64,000 nucleotides of DNA from Oleispira antarctica RB-8 (GTDB lineage: Bacteria > Pseudomonadota > Gammaproteobacteria > Pseudomonadales > Oceanobacteraceae): assembly GCA_000967895.1 (NCBI GenBank), contig FO203512.1:2503350-2567349 (forward strand), given 5' to 3'. Numbering within the stretch: the first letter of the stretch is position 1; every line of letters begins with the position of its first letter. The notes below the pieces were generated by a model. It did no database searches. It saw only the letters and a program-made list of their open reading frames with translations, and was not told the origin of the DNA. Of the stretch, positions 16,918-28,276 are shown in pieces. Both the position numbers and the translations under genes were made by a program.

Positions 16918-17544
16918 TTAAAACTGTTTAAACTGCGCTTTTAAATCATCGGTACTGCCAATATCAATACCCAGATCGTTAATTAATCCATTGTGAAGCC
17001 CATAAACAAAACCGTGCAAAACTAATTCTTGTCCTTTTTGCCAAGCATCACGTACAACCGTTGTTCTCGCTAGATTTCTAACCTGCTCCATCACGTTCAA
17101 TTCACATAATCGATTACGTGCATCGGCATCATTCAATTTAGACAGTTCTTCCATGTGTTTATATTGCACATCTTTTACATGACTCAACCAATTATCAACC
17201 AAGCCATAGCGTGAATTATCATAAGCGGCATGAACGCCACCACAGCCATAGTGCCCAGTGACGATAATGTGTTTCACACTTAAGACTTCAACGGCAAACT
17301 GTACCGCCGATAAACAATTCAAATCAGAATGAATAACTTGGTTCGCGACATTGCGGTGAACAAAAACTTCACCCGGCATCAAACCCACAATCTGGTTAGC
17401 AGGAACACGACTATCAGAGCAACCAATCCAAAGATATTCTGGGTTTTGCTGCTTACTTAAATTTGCAAAAAAATCAGGATTTTCCTCATTTATTTTATCT
17501 GCCCATTCTTTATTACTGGCGAGCAAGCGATCGAGTTTAGCCAC
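16918..17544 (-). CDS. can: Beta-class carbonic anhydrase
   Basis: 208 residues, matching E. coli Can in length and pattern. Zinc ligands and the catalytic dyad are visible: C42, D44 and R46 in GCSDSRVPA, and H98 and C101 in GHYGCGGVHAA. It interconverts CO2 and bicarbonate in the cytosol, feeding carboxylases. It lies 15 nt downstream of the lytic transglycosylase gene and may be read with it. The last gene in the smc-zipA-ligA direction, it ends toward the hairpin at 16864-16891. Confidence 0.95.
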   Translation of the reverse strand: MAKLDRLLASNKEWADKINEENPDFFANLSKQQNPEYLWIGCSDSRVPANQIVGLMPGEVFVHRNVANQVIHSDLNCLSAVQFAVEVLSVKHIIVTGHYGCGGVHAAYDNSRYGLVDNWLSHVKDVQYKHMEELSKLNDADARNRLCELNVMEQVRNLARTTVVRDAWQKGQELVLHGFVYGLHNGLINDLGIDIGSTDDLKAQFKQF

Positions 17545-17559
17545 ACTATGTTCCTACTG

Positions 17560-18237
17560 TTAATTTAAAGGCGCAGAGTCTGCGGCTAATCTAGCAAATT
17601 TTTGTTGGCGCATTGAGTCAAATGGATTAGAGCCAAACAATGTACGCCACAACCAACCACTGTCTAGAGTAGAACGACATTGAACCAGCTGGCGATTATA
17701 CATTTTAGCCCTGCGATCAACCTTTCTACTGACTTTCATGAGCCATGGTTTTTTCTTGTACGTACCTTTTAAATATCCACCAGCACCGTCATGGTAGGCA
17801 AGGTAAAGACGATAAGCATCGTGTCTTTTAATACCGGTACGTTTTATTGTTCTGCTGTTATACCAACCCACAAAGTCTACTGCATCGGTAAAATCATCTC
17901 TATCCGCACTCCACTGATCTGTCTTACGCTGATATTCCGTCCAGGTGCCATCAAGTGCCTGCGTATAACCGTACGCACTGGAAGCTCTAGAACCTGGGAA
18001 AATCCATAAAAACCACTCCCTTGGAGGACGTGCATCTTCAACGAATCTTGATTCTTGATGTATGAATGCCATGGTTACGCCAATGGGAACGCCATATTTT
18101 TTTTCTACTTCTTTGGACGCACTATACCAATCATAATATTCATCAAAGATCTCACACACATCATCTACGTTCTGCGGGGGTGATGTGGTGCAGCCAGCGA
18201 TAAAGACCATCAGACTTAAGGTCATGGCTTTAAGCAA
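17560..18237 (-). CDS. Lytic transglycosylase SLT-domain lipoprotein
   Basis: About 226 residues. MLKAMTLSLMVFIAGCTTS is a lipoprotein signal with the lipobox IAGC. The SLT domain follows: VTMAFIHQESRF has the catalytic Glu, then SSAYGYTQALDGTW and YLAYHDGAGGY, as in goose-lysozyme-like transglycosylases. It cleaves peptidoglycan glycan strands from the outer-membrane inner face. TTG 18237 was chosen because CAAGGTG, the end of ligA, sits 9 nt before it and the product is a compact signal peptide. Other starts are ATG 18225 and an ATG at 18294 inside ligA. Coupled to ligA by overlap. Confidence 0.82.
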   Translation of the reverse strand: MLKAMTLSLMVFIAGCTTSPPQNVDDVCEIFDEYYDWYSASKEVEKKYGVPIGVTMAFIHQESRFVEDARPPREWFLWIFPGSRASSAYGYTQALDGTWTEYQRKTDQWSADRDDFTDAVDFVGWYNSRTIKRTGIKRHDAYRLYLAYHDGAGGYLKGTYKKKPWLMKVSRKVDRRAKMYNRQLVQCRSTLDSGWLWRTLFGSNPFDSMRQQKFARLAADSAPLN

Positions 18238-18241
18238 CGAA

Positions 18242-20317
<2,076 letters not shown>

Positions 20318-20406
20318 TTATACTGCGTAGGCTGTTATATTGAATAATACTATTTAAATACAGTTATCTTGTTAAGTACCGCTATCTTTGATTCTGTTTC
20401 GTTGTA

Positions 20407-21846
20407 CTATTTTTTACCCGTAAGCTTTTGTTTACGTACAAAGTCTCGGACCAGCTGACGATTATGCTCAATCGTTTGCAAGGCCATAATGCTGTGCGTT
20501 TCATCATGCACATCACCGCCTAAATTACGGGCAATAACCGACGCCATTTCTGTCATCGACTCAAACGCATTCATCGCTTTTACAGGGCCTGGTAAGCTCA
20601 TGAATAAACTCACCCCATAAATACGCTCATGCAATAAAGTCTCCGGATCGAAGGTGCCTGGATTAAACGAATTGGCCATTGAGAACTCAATGCAACCTTC
20701 CCCACCTTCTTCTTCAAAGCGATGGAAAATGCCTTTTTCACCGTGACGTAAATCACAGCTATTCACTAAATAGAGTATGTCTTCTCCACAAAAACCTTCT
20801 TTATCATGAGGCGTTACATGCGTTACCAGCATTAAGCCCGGCACAGGGCGATTACTTAAAATTTCGGCATTGATACCCGGTTTTTTAACCGGCGCATATG
20901 CGGCCTGTGTTGCCATATCTTCCGCTTGCTGACGACTGCTGTATGCCTCTTCCTCAGGGATTTCTAATTCTGCAGCTTCCGGAATGCTATTTTCTGAAGC
21001 ATAGTTTTTTTCAGCACTGATTTCTGATTGACTGTTTTCTGAATCGTCTTCTGAAACCGTGTTTTCTACCAATAGCAAATCAGCCATGTCGGCAACTGAA
21101 GCTTGAATTCCATGAACATCATCTATCGTGAGTTCAACATGCTCTGTAACGTGGCCTTCAAGACTTACATTTTCAGTAACGACGTTCTTTTCAATAGCCG
21201 TATCCAATGCCTCAATACGCGCGCGCTCTAAAGGTTCTTCATGAGCGGCTACATCATCCCCCAACTCCTCTACATCCATCAATAAAGGAACATGTTCATC
21301 CAAGTTGAGGGGTTTTGCCTTCGGTACTTTTCTTTCAGGAACGTCTTCAACTAACTCTTTTTCAAGTTGTATTTTAGATTCCTGCTTAACATCTATACCG
21401 TCATCAACCTTACTATGTATTTCTAAACCGGCGGTTTCAGCGAGCACTTCTGGTTTATTATGTGCGTAGCTATCATGCTGAAAATCAGGCTCTCCAGCAT
21501 ATATTCGCTCTTCCAGCATGCTGTCTTTAATGTCGTCATCAAGTATCTGCTCAGCTTCATCTTCTAGGGTATCCAGTGCTGATATCACAGGCAAACCATC
21601 AAGTTGATCACGAAAGTTTTTTGTATATTGCAACAACTCTTCCGCATTCACTTCGCCAATAACTCGTGCACCGCCATTAGGCAATTCAGCAGAGAAATTC
21701 TCTTCTGGAAATTTGAAATCTCCTTTAACATCGATACTTAATGCATCTTGACGGGCACGGCGCATACGGCGAAAGCCATCCACCAAAATACCCAGCATAA
21801 CGATGCTTCCTAGTATAACGAGCACTGTTCGTAAATTTAATTCCAT
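20407..21846 (-). CDS. zipA: Cell division protein ZipA
   Basis: 479 residues. The N-terminal membrane anchor (LRTVLVILGSIVMLGILVDGFRRMRRAR) has the N-out orientation of ZipA. A long acidic, Glu-rich linker (about 50-320), longer than in E. coli, leads to the C-terminal FtsZ-binding domain (about 335-475; VPGLMLVTHVTPH, SFNPGTFDPETL, LFMSLPGPVKAMNAFESM). It tethers the FtsZ ring to the inner membrane. It sits between smc and ligA as in many relatives. Confidence 0.96.
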   Translation of the reverse strand: MELNLRTVLVILGSIVMLGILVDGFRRMRRARQDALSIDVKGDFKFPEENFSAELPNGGARVIGEVNAEELLQYTKNFRDQLDGLPVISALDTLEDEAEQILDDDIKDSMLEERIYAGEPDFQHDSYAHNKPEVLAETAGLEIHSKVDDGIDVKQESKIQLEKELVEDVPERKVPKAKPLNLDEHVPLLMDVEELGDDVAAHEEPLERARIEALDTAIEKNVVTENVSLEGHVTEHVELTIDDVHGIQASVADMADLLLVENTVSEDDSENSQSEISAEKNYASENSIPEAAELEIPEEEAYSSRQQAEDMATQAAYAPVKKPGINAEILSNRPVPGLMLVTHVTPHDKEGFCGEDILYLVNSCDLRHGEKGIFHRFEEEGGEGCIEFSMANSFNPGTFDPETLLHERIYGVSLFMSLPGPVKAMNAFESMTEMASVIARNLGGDVHDETHSIMALQTIEHNRQLVRDFVRKQKLTGKK

Positions 21847-21916
21847 TTTTTCACCTTACTACTTCCTTTTAATACAGAGTTGTCGCATTTTTTCTCTATT
21901 ATTTTTGTCATATTCA

Positions 21917-24900
21917 TCACGCTTCAACCATTTTTACAGCTTCTTCGATGTCAACGGAAACTAAACGCGAGACTCCGGGCTCATGCATTGTTACGCCCAT
22001 AAGCTGATCTGCTTTTTCCATCGCAATTTTATTATGGGTAATATAAATAAATTGTACCTTTTCTGACATGGCTTTTACCAGTCGTGCATAACGACCAACG
22101 TTAGCATCGTCTAAAGGTGCATCAACTTCGTCCAACATACAGAAAGGGGCTGGATTTAATTGGAAAATTGAAAATACCAATGCAATCGCGGTTAAGGCTT
22201 TCTCACCACCCGATAGCAGGTGTATCGTACTGTTCTTCTTGCCCGGCGGCGATGCCATGATCGCGACACCTGCATTTAACAAATCATCACCAACTAGCTC
22301 TAAGCTGGCGTGTCCACCGCCAAACACTTTAGGGAACAGCTCAGCCAGCCCAGAATTTACTTTATCAAACGTTTCTTTAAAACGAGCTTTGGTTTCACGA
22401 TCAATTTTATGAATAGCATTTTCAAGAGTTGCTAACGCTTTCTCTAAATCTTCATGCTGGGCATCAAGATAGACTTTCCGTTCAGATTGAATTTTGTATT
22501 CATCAATGGCTGCTAAGTTAATCGCCCCTAAACGACGAATACGCTCAGCAATGCGTTCAAGCTCCTCACTCCATAATTGAATATCGGCATCGTGCGGTAA
22601 ACTTTCAAGTACCCCTTCTAGAGTTAACTCATCTTCCACTAGCTGTTCGACTAAACTATTACGGCGTATTTCCAACGACTGAGTTTCCATGCGCACCTGC
22701 TCTAACTGGGTACGTAAATCTAAACCGGCTTTTTCTGCAATGCCACGGTCTTTTTCAAATTGTCTTAATTCTGCATCCACCGCCTCTAACTCACGGCGGG
22801 CATCACTCATAATTTGTTCGGCGTCTAAACGTTTTTCGAGCAGCTCTTCTAACTGCATTTTCAATTCTTCAAGATCAGAATCGTGATCACGATTTTGATT
22901 TTGTTGAATAGAGGATTTACGTTCTTGGTTACGCTGCATTTGTTGATGCAGACGCTCAACCGCTTGTGACAAACTTTGCTGCTGACTGCTAAATCCTTGA
23001 TGACGCAACTGCAGTTGATGCGCCTGATCTTTTTCTTGGCGGGCTCTTATACGAGCGCTTTCAATGCGAGTCGTCGTATTTTCACGCTCTGTTTGCAAAC
23101 GGCTCCGTTCATCGGCGTCTTGGTCCATATTCTCCATGGCTTCTTGCCATTGAATACGCGCCTCGGCTATCTGTTCTCGCTCTAATGTTTGTAATTCGTT
23201 AACTTCTGCTAACTCATTATTAATTTTATCGGTGCGCAGTGCTAGCTGTTCAGCGCGGGCTTGCTTACCCGACAACTGAGATTGATACTCGGCTAACTGA
23301 CGGGCAAAGGCCGCCATTTCTTTTTGCTGTACTTCACGCTGCTGCTCTATATTACGCAGTTTTAGCTGCTCAGCATCCAGATCAACCTCCCACTCTTCGA
23401 CACTGATGTCTAGATCTTCAAAGCGTATTTCCAGCTCTTCTAGCTCTTGCTGACGCGCAAGAATACCGCCATTGCCTTCACCGTCTTTTGCAACGCGTAG
23501 CCAAGACTTTCCTAACCACAAACCCTCTGGGGTAATAATCGATTCGTCTTCTGCCAATTGCTGGCGGCGTGACATGGCTTGCGCTAAATCGTCAGCGATT
23601 TGTACGTGCGCTAATAATGAACTGACGTTTTCATCACCACTGACTTTTGCAGACAATAGATGACTGCCTGCAGCAGGCGTATTTCCTACCGTTCCTGACC
23701 ATAAAATGATTTCGCCATCTTTTAAGCCATCAACCCAATGCTGAACCGGATCAAGATCATCGATAATAACGGCTTGCAAATAATTACCCATCACCATCTC
23801 AACGGCTTTTTCCCAACCGCTTTCAACGTGAATCTTTTCTGACAAGCGGGCTTTACGAGATAGTTGATGGCTTTCTAACCAATGACTTACCGCCGTATTA
23901 CCTTCGCCTTTTGCTGCTTGTTGCAATGCTTCTAAGGACGCTTTACGACCCTGAACTTGTTGTAATTCGCTGCGACCTTCATCAAGTTTACGACGAAGAC
24001 CTTCAATGCCTTCTCGCTGAACATTAATCTGTTCACCAAAGCTATCACCCGATTCTTGCTGTTCTTCAAGCTGCATTTCATGTTCTGAAATTTGCTCTTG
24101 CAAGAATAAGATTTCTTCGGCTTCTGGGTTCGAAATAAGTTGGCGTTTTTCTTCATCTAAACGCTCAATACGTTGCTGCAGGCGCGTTAACTGCTGCTCT
24201 AAATTTTGAATGCGACTTTGCGCGACTTCGGCTTGCCTTGCAGGTGCACTGGCTTTTTGAGTGAATTCATCCCAGCTGCGTTGCCAAGCCTGCATGGATT
24301 CTTCGGCAAGAATTAATTCTTCACCCGCTTCTTCTTCACCGGCGACTAAAACTTCTAGTTCAGGCTCAAGCATCATCAGCTCTTCGTTCACGTCTTCCAG
24401 TTTAAGCTGATCTTCTTCTAGCGCACGCTGGGTTTCTAAAATACCTTTTTCAGTTTCAGCAAGGTCTTGAGAAAGCTGCAAACTCATTTGCGCTTGGTGT
24501 TCAAGTTTTTGTTCTTGACGAGCAATCTGAGAACCAACTTCGTAATACTTGCCCTGGGCCTTATTAAACACTTCGGTGCGTTCGTGATGGCTTTCACGAC
24601 GTTCTTCAATCGCAGTATCTGCCGACGTTTGCTGTGCCATTTTGGCTTCGAACTGCATATCAAGCTCGGAGATTTCCAGCTCACGCTTACGATAATCCAC
24701 ATCAAGCACTTTCCACTTTAGCGCTTGTAATTGCCCTTTTTTAAGGCGCTCTTCAAATTTATATTCTTTGTATTTTTCTGCCGCTTGAGCTTGTCGATGA
24801 AGATGCGCTAGCTGACGTTCCATTTCATCGCGGATATCTTGCAGGCGCTCTAAGTTTTCATTAGTACGGCGCATACGATTTTCAGTTTCACGACGACGCT

Positions 24901-25423
24901 CTTTGTATTTTGATATACCGGCGGCTTCTTCAATGAATACTCGCAGCTCTTCTGGCTTCGATTCAATCAAGCGCGAGATCATGCCTTGCTCAATAATAGA
25001 ATAAGAGCGAGCGCCCAACCCTGTACCTAAGAAAATATCGGTAATATCTTTACGACGACATTTAGTGCCATTGAGGTAGTAGGTAGATTGTCCTTCGCGA
25101 GTGACTTGGCGACGCAGTGCTACTTCAGAAAAAGCCGCGTATTCACCACGCAAGGTGCCGTCGCTATTATCAAAGATAAGATCAACACTGGCTTTACCCA
25201 CGGGTTTACGCTGAGCCGAACCGTTAAAAATAACGTCTGTCATCGATTCACCACGCAGATTTTTCGCTGAGCTTTCACCCATAACCCAACGTACTGCATC
25301 AATAGTATTTGATTTTCCACAACCATTTGGTCCAAGAATACCCGTCATATTAGTTGGAAACGGTATATAAGTTGGGTCTACAAATGATTTAAATCCTGCC
25401 AGTTTGATGGCCTTTAGGCGCAT
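21917..25423 (-). CDS. smc: Chromosome segregation ATPase SMC
   Basis: 1168 residues. The Walker A GPNGCGKSNTIDAVRW lies near residue 32. Two very long Gln/Glu-rich coiled coils flank a hinge (about 505-665, including LLSAKVSGDENVSSLLAHV). The C-terminal head has the signature LLSGGEKALTAIAL and the Walker B CMLDEVDAPLDD. It organises and condenses the chromosome. No mukB-type features are seen. It is the first gene of the smc-zipA-ligA cluster, 71 nt before zipA. Confidence 0.97.
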   Translation of the reverse strand: MRLKAIKLAGFKSFVDPTYIPFPTNMTGILGPNGCGKSNTIDAVRWVMGESSAKNLRGESMTDVIFNGSAQRKPVGKASVDLIFDNSDGTLRGEYAAFSEVALRRQVTREGQSTYYLNGTKCRRKDITDIFLGTGLGARSYSIIEQGMISRLIESKPEELRVFIEEAAGISKYKERRRETENRMRRTNENLERLQDIRDEMERQLAHLHRQAQAAEKYKEYKFEERLKKGQLQALKWKVLDVDYRKRELEISELDMQFEAKMAQQTSADTAIEERRESHHERTEVFNKAQGKYYEVGSQIARQEQKLEHQAQMSLQLSQDLAETEKGILETQRALEEDQLKLEDVNEELMMLEPELEVLVAGEEEAGEELILAEESMQAWQRSWDEFTQKASAPARQAEVAQSRIQNLEQQLTRLQQRIERLDEEKRQLISNPEAEEILFLQEQISEHEMQLEEQQESGDSFGEQINVQREGIEGLRRKLDEGRSELQQVQGRKASLEALQQAAKGEGNTAVSHWLESHQLSRKARLSEKIHVESGWEKAVEMVMGNYLQAVIIDDLDPVQHWVDGLKDGEIILWSGTVGNTPAAGSHLLSAKVSGDENVSSLLAHVQIADDLAQAMSRRQQLAEDESIITPEGLWLGKSWLRVAKDGEGNGGILARQQELEELEIRFEDLDISVEEWEVDLDAEQLKLRNIEQQREVQQKEMAAFARQLAEYQSQLSGKQARAEQLALRTDKINNELAEVNELQTLEREQIAEARIQWQEAMENMDQDADERSRLQTERENTTTRIESARIRARQEKDQAHQLQLRHQGFSSQQQSLSQAVERLHQQMQRNQERKSSIQQNQNRDHDSDLEELKMQLEELLEKRLDAEQIMSDARRELEAVDAELRQFEKDRGIAEKAGLDLRTQLEQVRMETQSLEIRRNSLVEQLVEDELTLEGVLESLPHDADIQLWSEELERIAERIRRLGAINLAAIDEYKIQSERKVYLDAQHEDLEKALATLENAIHKIDRETKARFKETFDKVNSGLAELFPKVFGGGHASLELVGDDLLNAGVAIMASPPGKKNSTIHLLSGGEKALTAIALVFSIFQLNPAPFCMLDEVDAPLDDANVGRYARLVKAMSEKVQFIYITHNKIAMEKADQLMGVTMHEPGVSRLVSVDIEEAVKMVEA

Positions 25424-25502
25424 AACCTGTCTTTCCTAATTAATTATCTTTTATTCGATTTTCGTATCAGGCTCTTCATCGAATAGTACGATAAATTCCG
25501 AT

Positions 25503-26189
25503 CTACTTATTTTTAACGTTTATCTTATCGCATTTGTTAGCCTCAATCGCAGCCAATACCAGTGCGAGCTGGTGATCAAAATATTGTTTTACAGCCCCAG
25601 GAAGTAATTCAACTTCACGTTTAGTAACCCCCGTCATTAGTGCAGAAAAGAACACTAAGGCGGCTTGTCCGTCATTAGGCTTGTATCGCTGAGCCAAGGC
25701 ATAACACCGATGTACCGCAGGTTGCATATTCACGAGCACTTCGTGCAAATACTCATTGCGCGCTAATGGGTATGCCATCGTTAACAGCCTGAATACCTGG
25801 GCCATAAATTCTTCTCGGTCTTTTTGTTCGGCTATGCTCTGTAATAATACGAGATGTTGAATGAGAGAATCTAATTCATTATTTTGCCAGCGCTGAGCAA
25901 CCAATACTGCCAGACGCGTCACCAAAACCCCAAATACATCAAATAAGTTTTCAACCGAGTCAGCACTAATTTCTGCGACCATCGCACCGCGTCTCGGCAC
26001 AATATCGACAAGGTGTCGTCTTTCCATCAGAAGTAGCGCTTCACGCACAGACCCACGACTAACATCAAGTTCGTCGACCACTTTTAGCTCTTGAATACGC
26101 TCATGTTCAACTCGTTGACCAGAAATTATTTGATTTGCGAGGTGTTGAGCAATTTGCTCAGCCATGCTTTTAGGCGCATTAAAACTCAT
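25503..26189 (-). CDS. GntR-family (FadR/FCD-type) regulator, likely of alkB
   Basis: 228 residues. The N-terminal winged helix has IISGQRVEHERIQELKVVDELDVSRGSVREALLLMERRHLV, the FadR-type HTH. The C-terminal all-helical domain resembles FCD. It diverges from alkB; a GntR regulator beside an alkane hydroxylase gene is a known arrangement in Alcanivorax. The palindrome ATTGTCCTACAAT before alkB fits a FadR-type half-site spacing, so this protein probably represses alkB until a fatty acid or alkane-derived ligand binds. The ligand is inferred. Confidence 0.85.
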   Translation of the reverse strand: MSFNAPKSMAEQIAQHLANQIISGQRVEHERIQELKVVDELDVSRGSVREALLLMERRHLVDIVPRRGAMVAEISADSVENLFDVFGVLVTRLAVLVAQRWQNNELDSLIQHLVLLQSIAEQKDREEFMAQVFRLLTMAYPLARNEYLHEVLVNMQPAVHRCYALAQRYKPNDGQAALVFFSALMTGVTKREVELLPGAVKQYFDHQLALVLAAIEANKCDKINVKNK

Positions 26190-26395
26190 TTTATTAACTA
26201 CTTACCCTACATCTATATGAAAAAACCTAAGTCTACCACAGCCACTTAGCGCCGAAAGCCTTATATCAGGCCCTTTTACACTATTTTTCGTTAAGAACTA
26301 AAGCTTCTAAGATTAAGCCCTAAACACTCATCACATTTAGCAAATATTGATTATTTCACAGTCAGTACTTGCAAAGTTATTATTCTAGATTCATC

Positions 26396-26408
26396 ATTGT
26401 CCTACAAT
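26396..26408. promoter_or_regulatory. Candidate GntR operator overlapping the alkB -10 box
   Basis: ATTGT-CCT-ACAAT is a perfect palindrome with 5-bp arms and a 3-bp spacer, like the FadR and PdhR sites (TGGT-N3-ACCA). Its right arm forms TACAAT, a good -10 hexamer, 46 bp before the alkB ATG. A bound repressor would block RNA polymerase directly. Confidence 0.55.
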
Positions 26409-26453
26409 CTTACAAAATAACAATAATTGGAATACCATCCAAAGGAGAAAAGC

Positions 26454-27584
26454 ATGATTTCATCCATGCACGCACGCACCAATGACCTTGATTTCATCAT
26501 TAAGGTGAAAAAATACGCCTATTTACTGGTGACAATGCCATCACTCATCCTTCTAGCCTCCGTTTGGCTCGGCAATGAATACGGCTATAAAGACTTATTT
26601 GCTTTCACGACTCTACTGTTTGTCTTTGTGTTAGTGCCTATTTTTGATCACATTATTGGCCAAGATCCTGTTAATCCAAACGAAGAAACTCAGGTGCCTG
26701 AGCTGTCTAAAGAAGTTTTTTATCGCATACTTACACTGCTCTGCTTACCCATGCAAGTTGCTACGATTATCTATGGTGGACACATTTTGATGTCGACAGA
26801 ATTGACCTGGATTGGTCAGTTAGGCTGGGTTCTTTCAGTAGGAACCGTCGGCGCCATTGTAGCCATTAACGTCGGACATGAGTTAATTCACAAAGATCCG
26901 CTTATTGAACAGTGGGCCGGTGGATTATTGTTCGCATGCGTCACTTACGGAGGGTTTAAAGTTGAACACGTTCGTGGTCACCACGTTCACGTTTCCACAC
27001 CTGAAGATGCATCATCGTCACGCTACGGTCAAAGCTTGTATGCCTTTTTACCGCATGCATATCTTCATAATTTTTTGAATGCTTGGACATTAGAAGCAAA
27101 GAAATTAAAGCGCAAAGGGAAAAGTCTATTTAGCTTCAGTAATGAATTAATCTGGTGGTATGGCATTAGCTTTATATTTGCAGGGATTTGTGGAGCACTT
27201 TGGGGCTGGACCGGTGTTGCCTACTTCTTTGCACAAAGCTTCGTTGCTTTCTCTCTATTAGAAGTTATCAACTACATTGAACACTACGGTTTGCATCGTA
27301 GAAAATTAGAAAACGGCCGCTATGAGCGCACTAATGTTGAACATTCTTGGAATAGTAACTACCTACTCACCAATTTATTCCTTTTTCAGTTGCAGCGTCA
27401 TTCTGATCATCACGCCAATCCTAAGCGTCGTTACCAAGTTCTGCGTCACCACGAAGTGAGCCCACAACTCCCTAGCGGCTATGCAACCATGGTTGTATTG
27501 GCATTATTTCCGCCACTTTGGTTCAAAGTAATGAATCCTAAAGTTGAAGCGTATTACAAGGGCGAAGAGCATCAGCTAAAATAA
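26454..27584 (+). CDS. alkB: Alkane 1-monooxygenase AlkB
   Basis: 376 residues from ATG 26454, chosen because AAAGGAG lies 7 nt upstream; a TTG at 26427 extends the frame without an RBS. Six hydrophobic segments surround the histidine boxes of the membrane di-iron site: HELIHK (from residue 142), EHVRGHHVH (171-179) and LQRHSDHH (about 314-321). The AlkB signature NYIEHYGLHR and NPKRRYQVLRHH are also present. It hydroxylates the terminal carbon of medium-chain n-alkanes using rubredoxin electrons; no rubredoxin gene is in the window. Controlled by the divergent GntR gene. Confidence 0.96.
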   Translation: MISSMHARTNDLDFIIKVKKYAYLLVTMPSLILLASVWLGNEYGYKDLFAFTTLLFVFVLVPIFDHIIGQDPVNPNEETQVPELSKEVFYRILTLLCLPMQVATIIYGGHILMSTELTWIGQLGWVLSVGTVGAIVAINVGHELIHKDPLIEQWAGGLLFACVTYGGFKVEHVRGHHVHVSTPEDASSSRYGQSLYAFLPHAYLHNFLNAWTLEAKKLKRKGKSLFSFSNELIWWYGISFIFAGICGALWGWTGVAYFFAQSFVAFSLLEVINYIEHYGLHRRKLENGRYERTNVEHSWNSNYLLTNLFLFQLQRHSDHHANPKRRYQVLRHHEVSPQLPSGYATMVVLALFPPLWFKVMNPKVEAYYKGEEHQLK

Positions 27585-27635
27585 AAACGCCTAAAACTTA
27601 GACAGCTTTTAGAACGCTAAACGCCAATCATTTCT

Positions 27636-27681
27636 AGCTAATCTAAAATGGAATAATCTAATATTCCGTTTTAGATTAGCT
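27636..27681. terminator. Long 20-bp hairpin downstream of alkB
   Basis: The left arm 27636-27655 (AGCTAATCTAAAATGGAATA) matches the right arm 27662-27681 with 19 of 20 pairs (the odd pair is G-T) around a 6-nt loop. It is AT-rich and lacks a following T-run. It could be a terminator, an mRNA 3' stabiliser, or a small palindromic repeat element. Confidence 0.6.
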
Positions 27682-27735
27682 GCACAACATTCTCGCTCAG
27701 TTATAACCCCCTATTCAACTGAAATAGTATTAACA

Positions 27736-28241
27736 ATGCTTGCCACAATAACGTCAGCCATTGCGGCTATGTTAGGTTTTGGTGGATACATATTATTAAT
27801 CGCTATCATGGCAAGCTTTTTACTACCTTACTTTTTAATATAAGCAGCGATTCGAAAGTTTTTACATTATTTGTGCACTACAAACAGGATTAAATTTAAT
27901 TGTCGGTACGGCAGATCCATTAACACAACGTTTTACTTAAGAAACCCCAGAATAAGGATCAATTTATTGCTACAGGTGCAATTTTAATGAGCATTAGCCA
28001 CATTGAAAAAATAGTGGCACTTGGCTGAATGGGCTTTCAATTTGGCGAGTGCTTTTTAACCCTTGTATTTATAAGCCTTGGCGCTATTCTGGGTTCATAT
28101 ATAGGCTCTAAAGCCCGCAATAGATTTAATAATCAAATGTACTTAACACTGATGAAGTATTTATTAAGTTTATTGACCTTAGCCAGAATTATTTATCAGC
28201 TATTACCATCTAATTTTAATACTTTAAGGTGCCGAGATTAA
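27736..28241 (+). pseudogene. TSUP (TauE/SafE) family transporter remnant
   Basis: Pieces of a TSUP sulfite/organosulfur exporter appear in order but interrupted. ATG 27736 starts a helix (GFGGYILLIAIMASFLLPYFLI) that ends at TAA. After a degenerate stretch, QFIATGAILMSISHIEKIVALG is followed by an in-frame TGA where relatives continue, and then MGFQFGECF and AILGSYIGSKARNRF with the last helix. At least two stops and missing middle helices mean it is non-functional. A short open frame at 28029-28241 is only its tail. It lies between alkB and the ZIP gene. Confidence 0.75.
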
Positions 28242-28276
28242 TATCTGTATTCGGCACTTAAAACAAGGAAAAAAGA

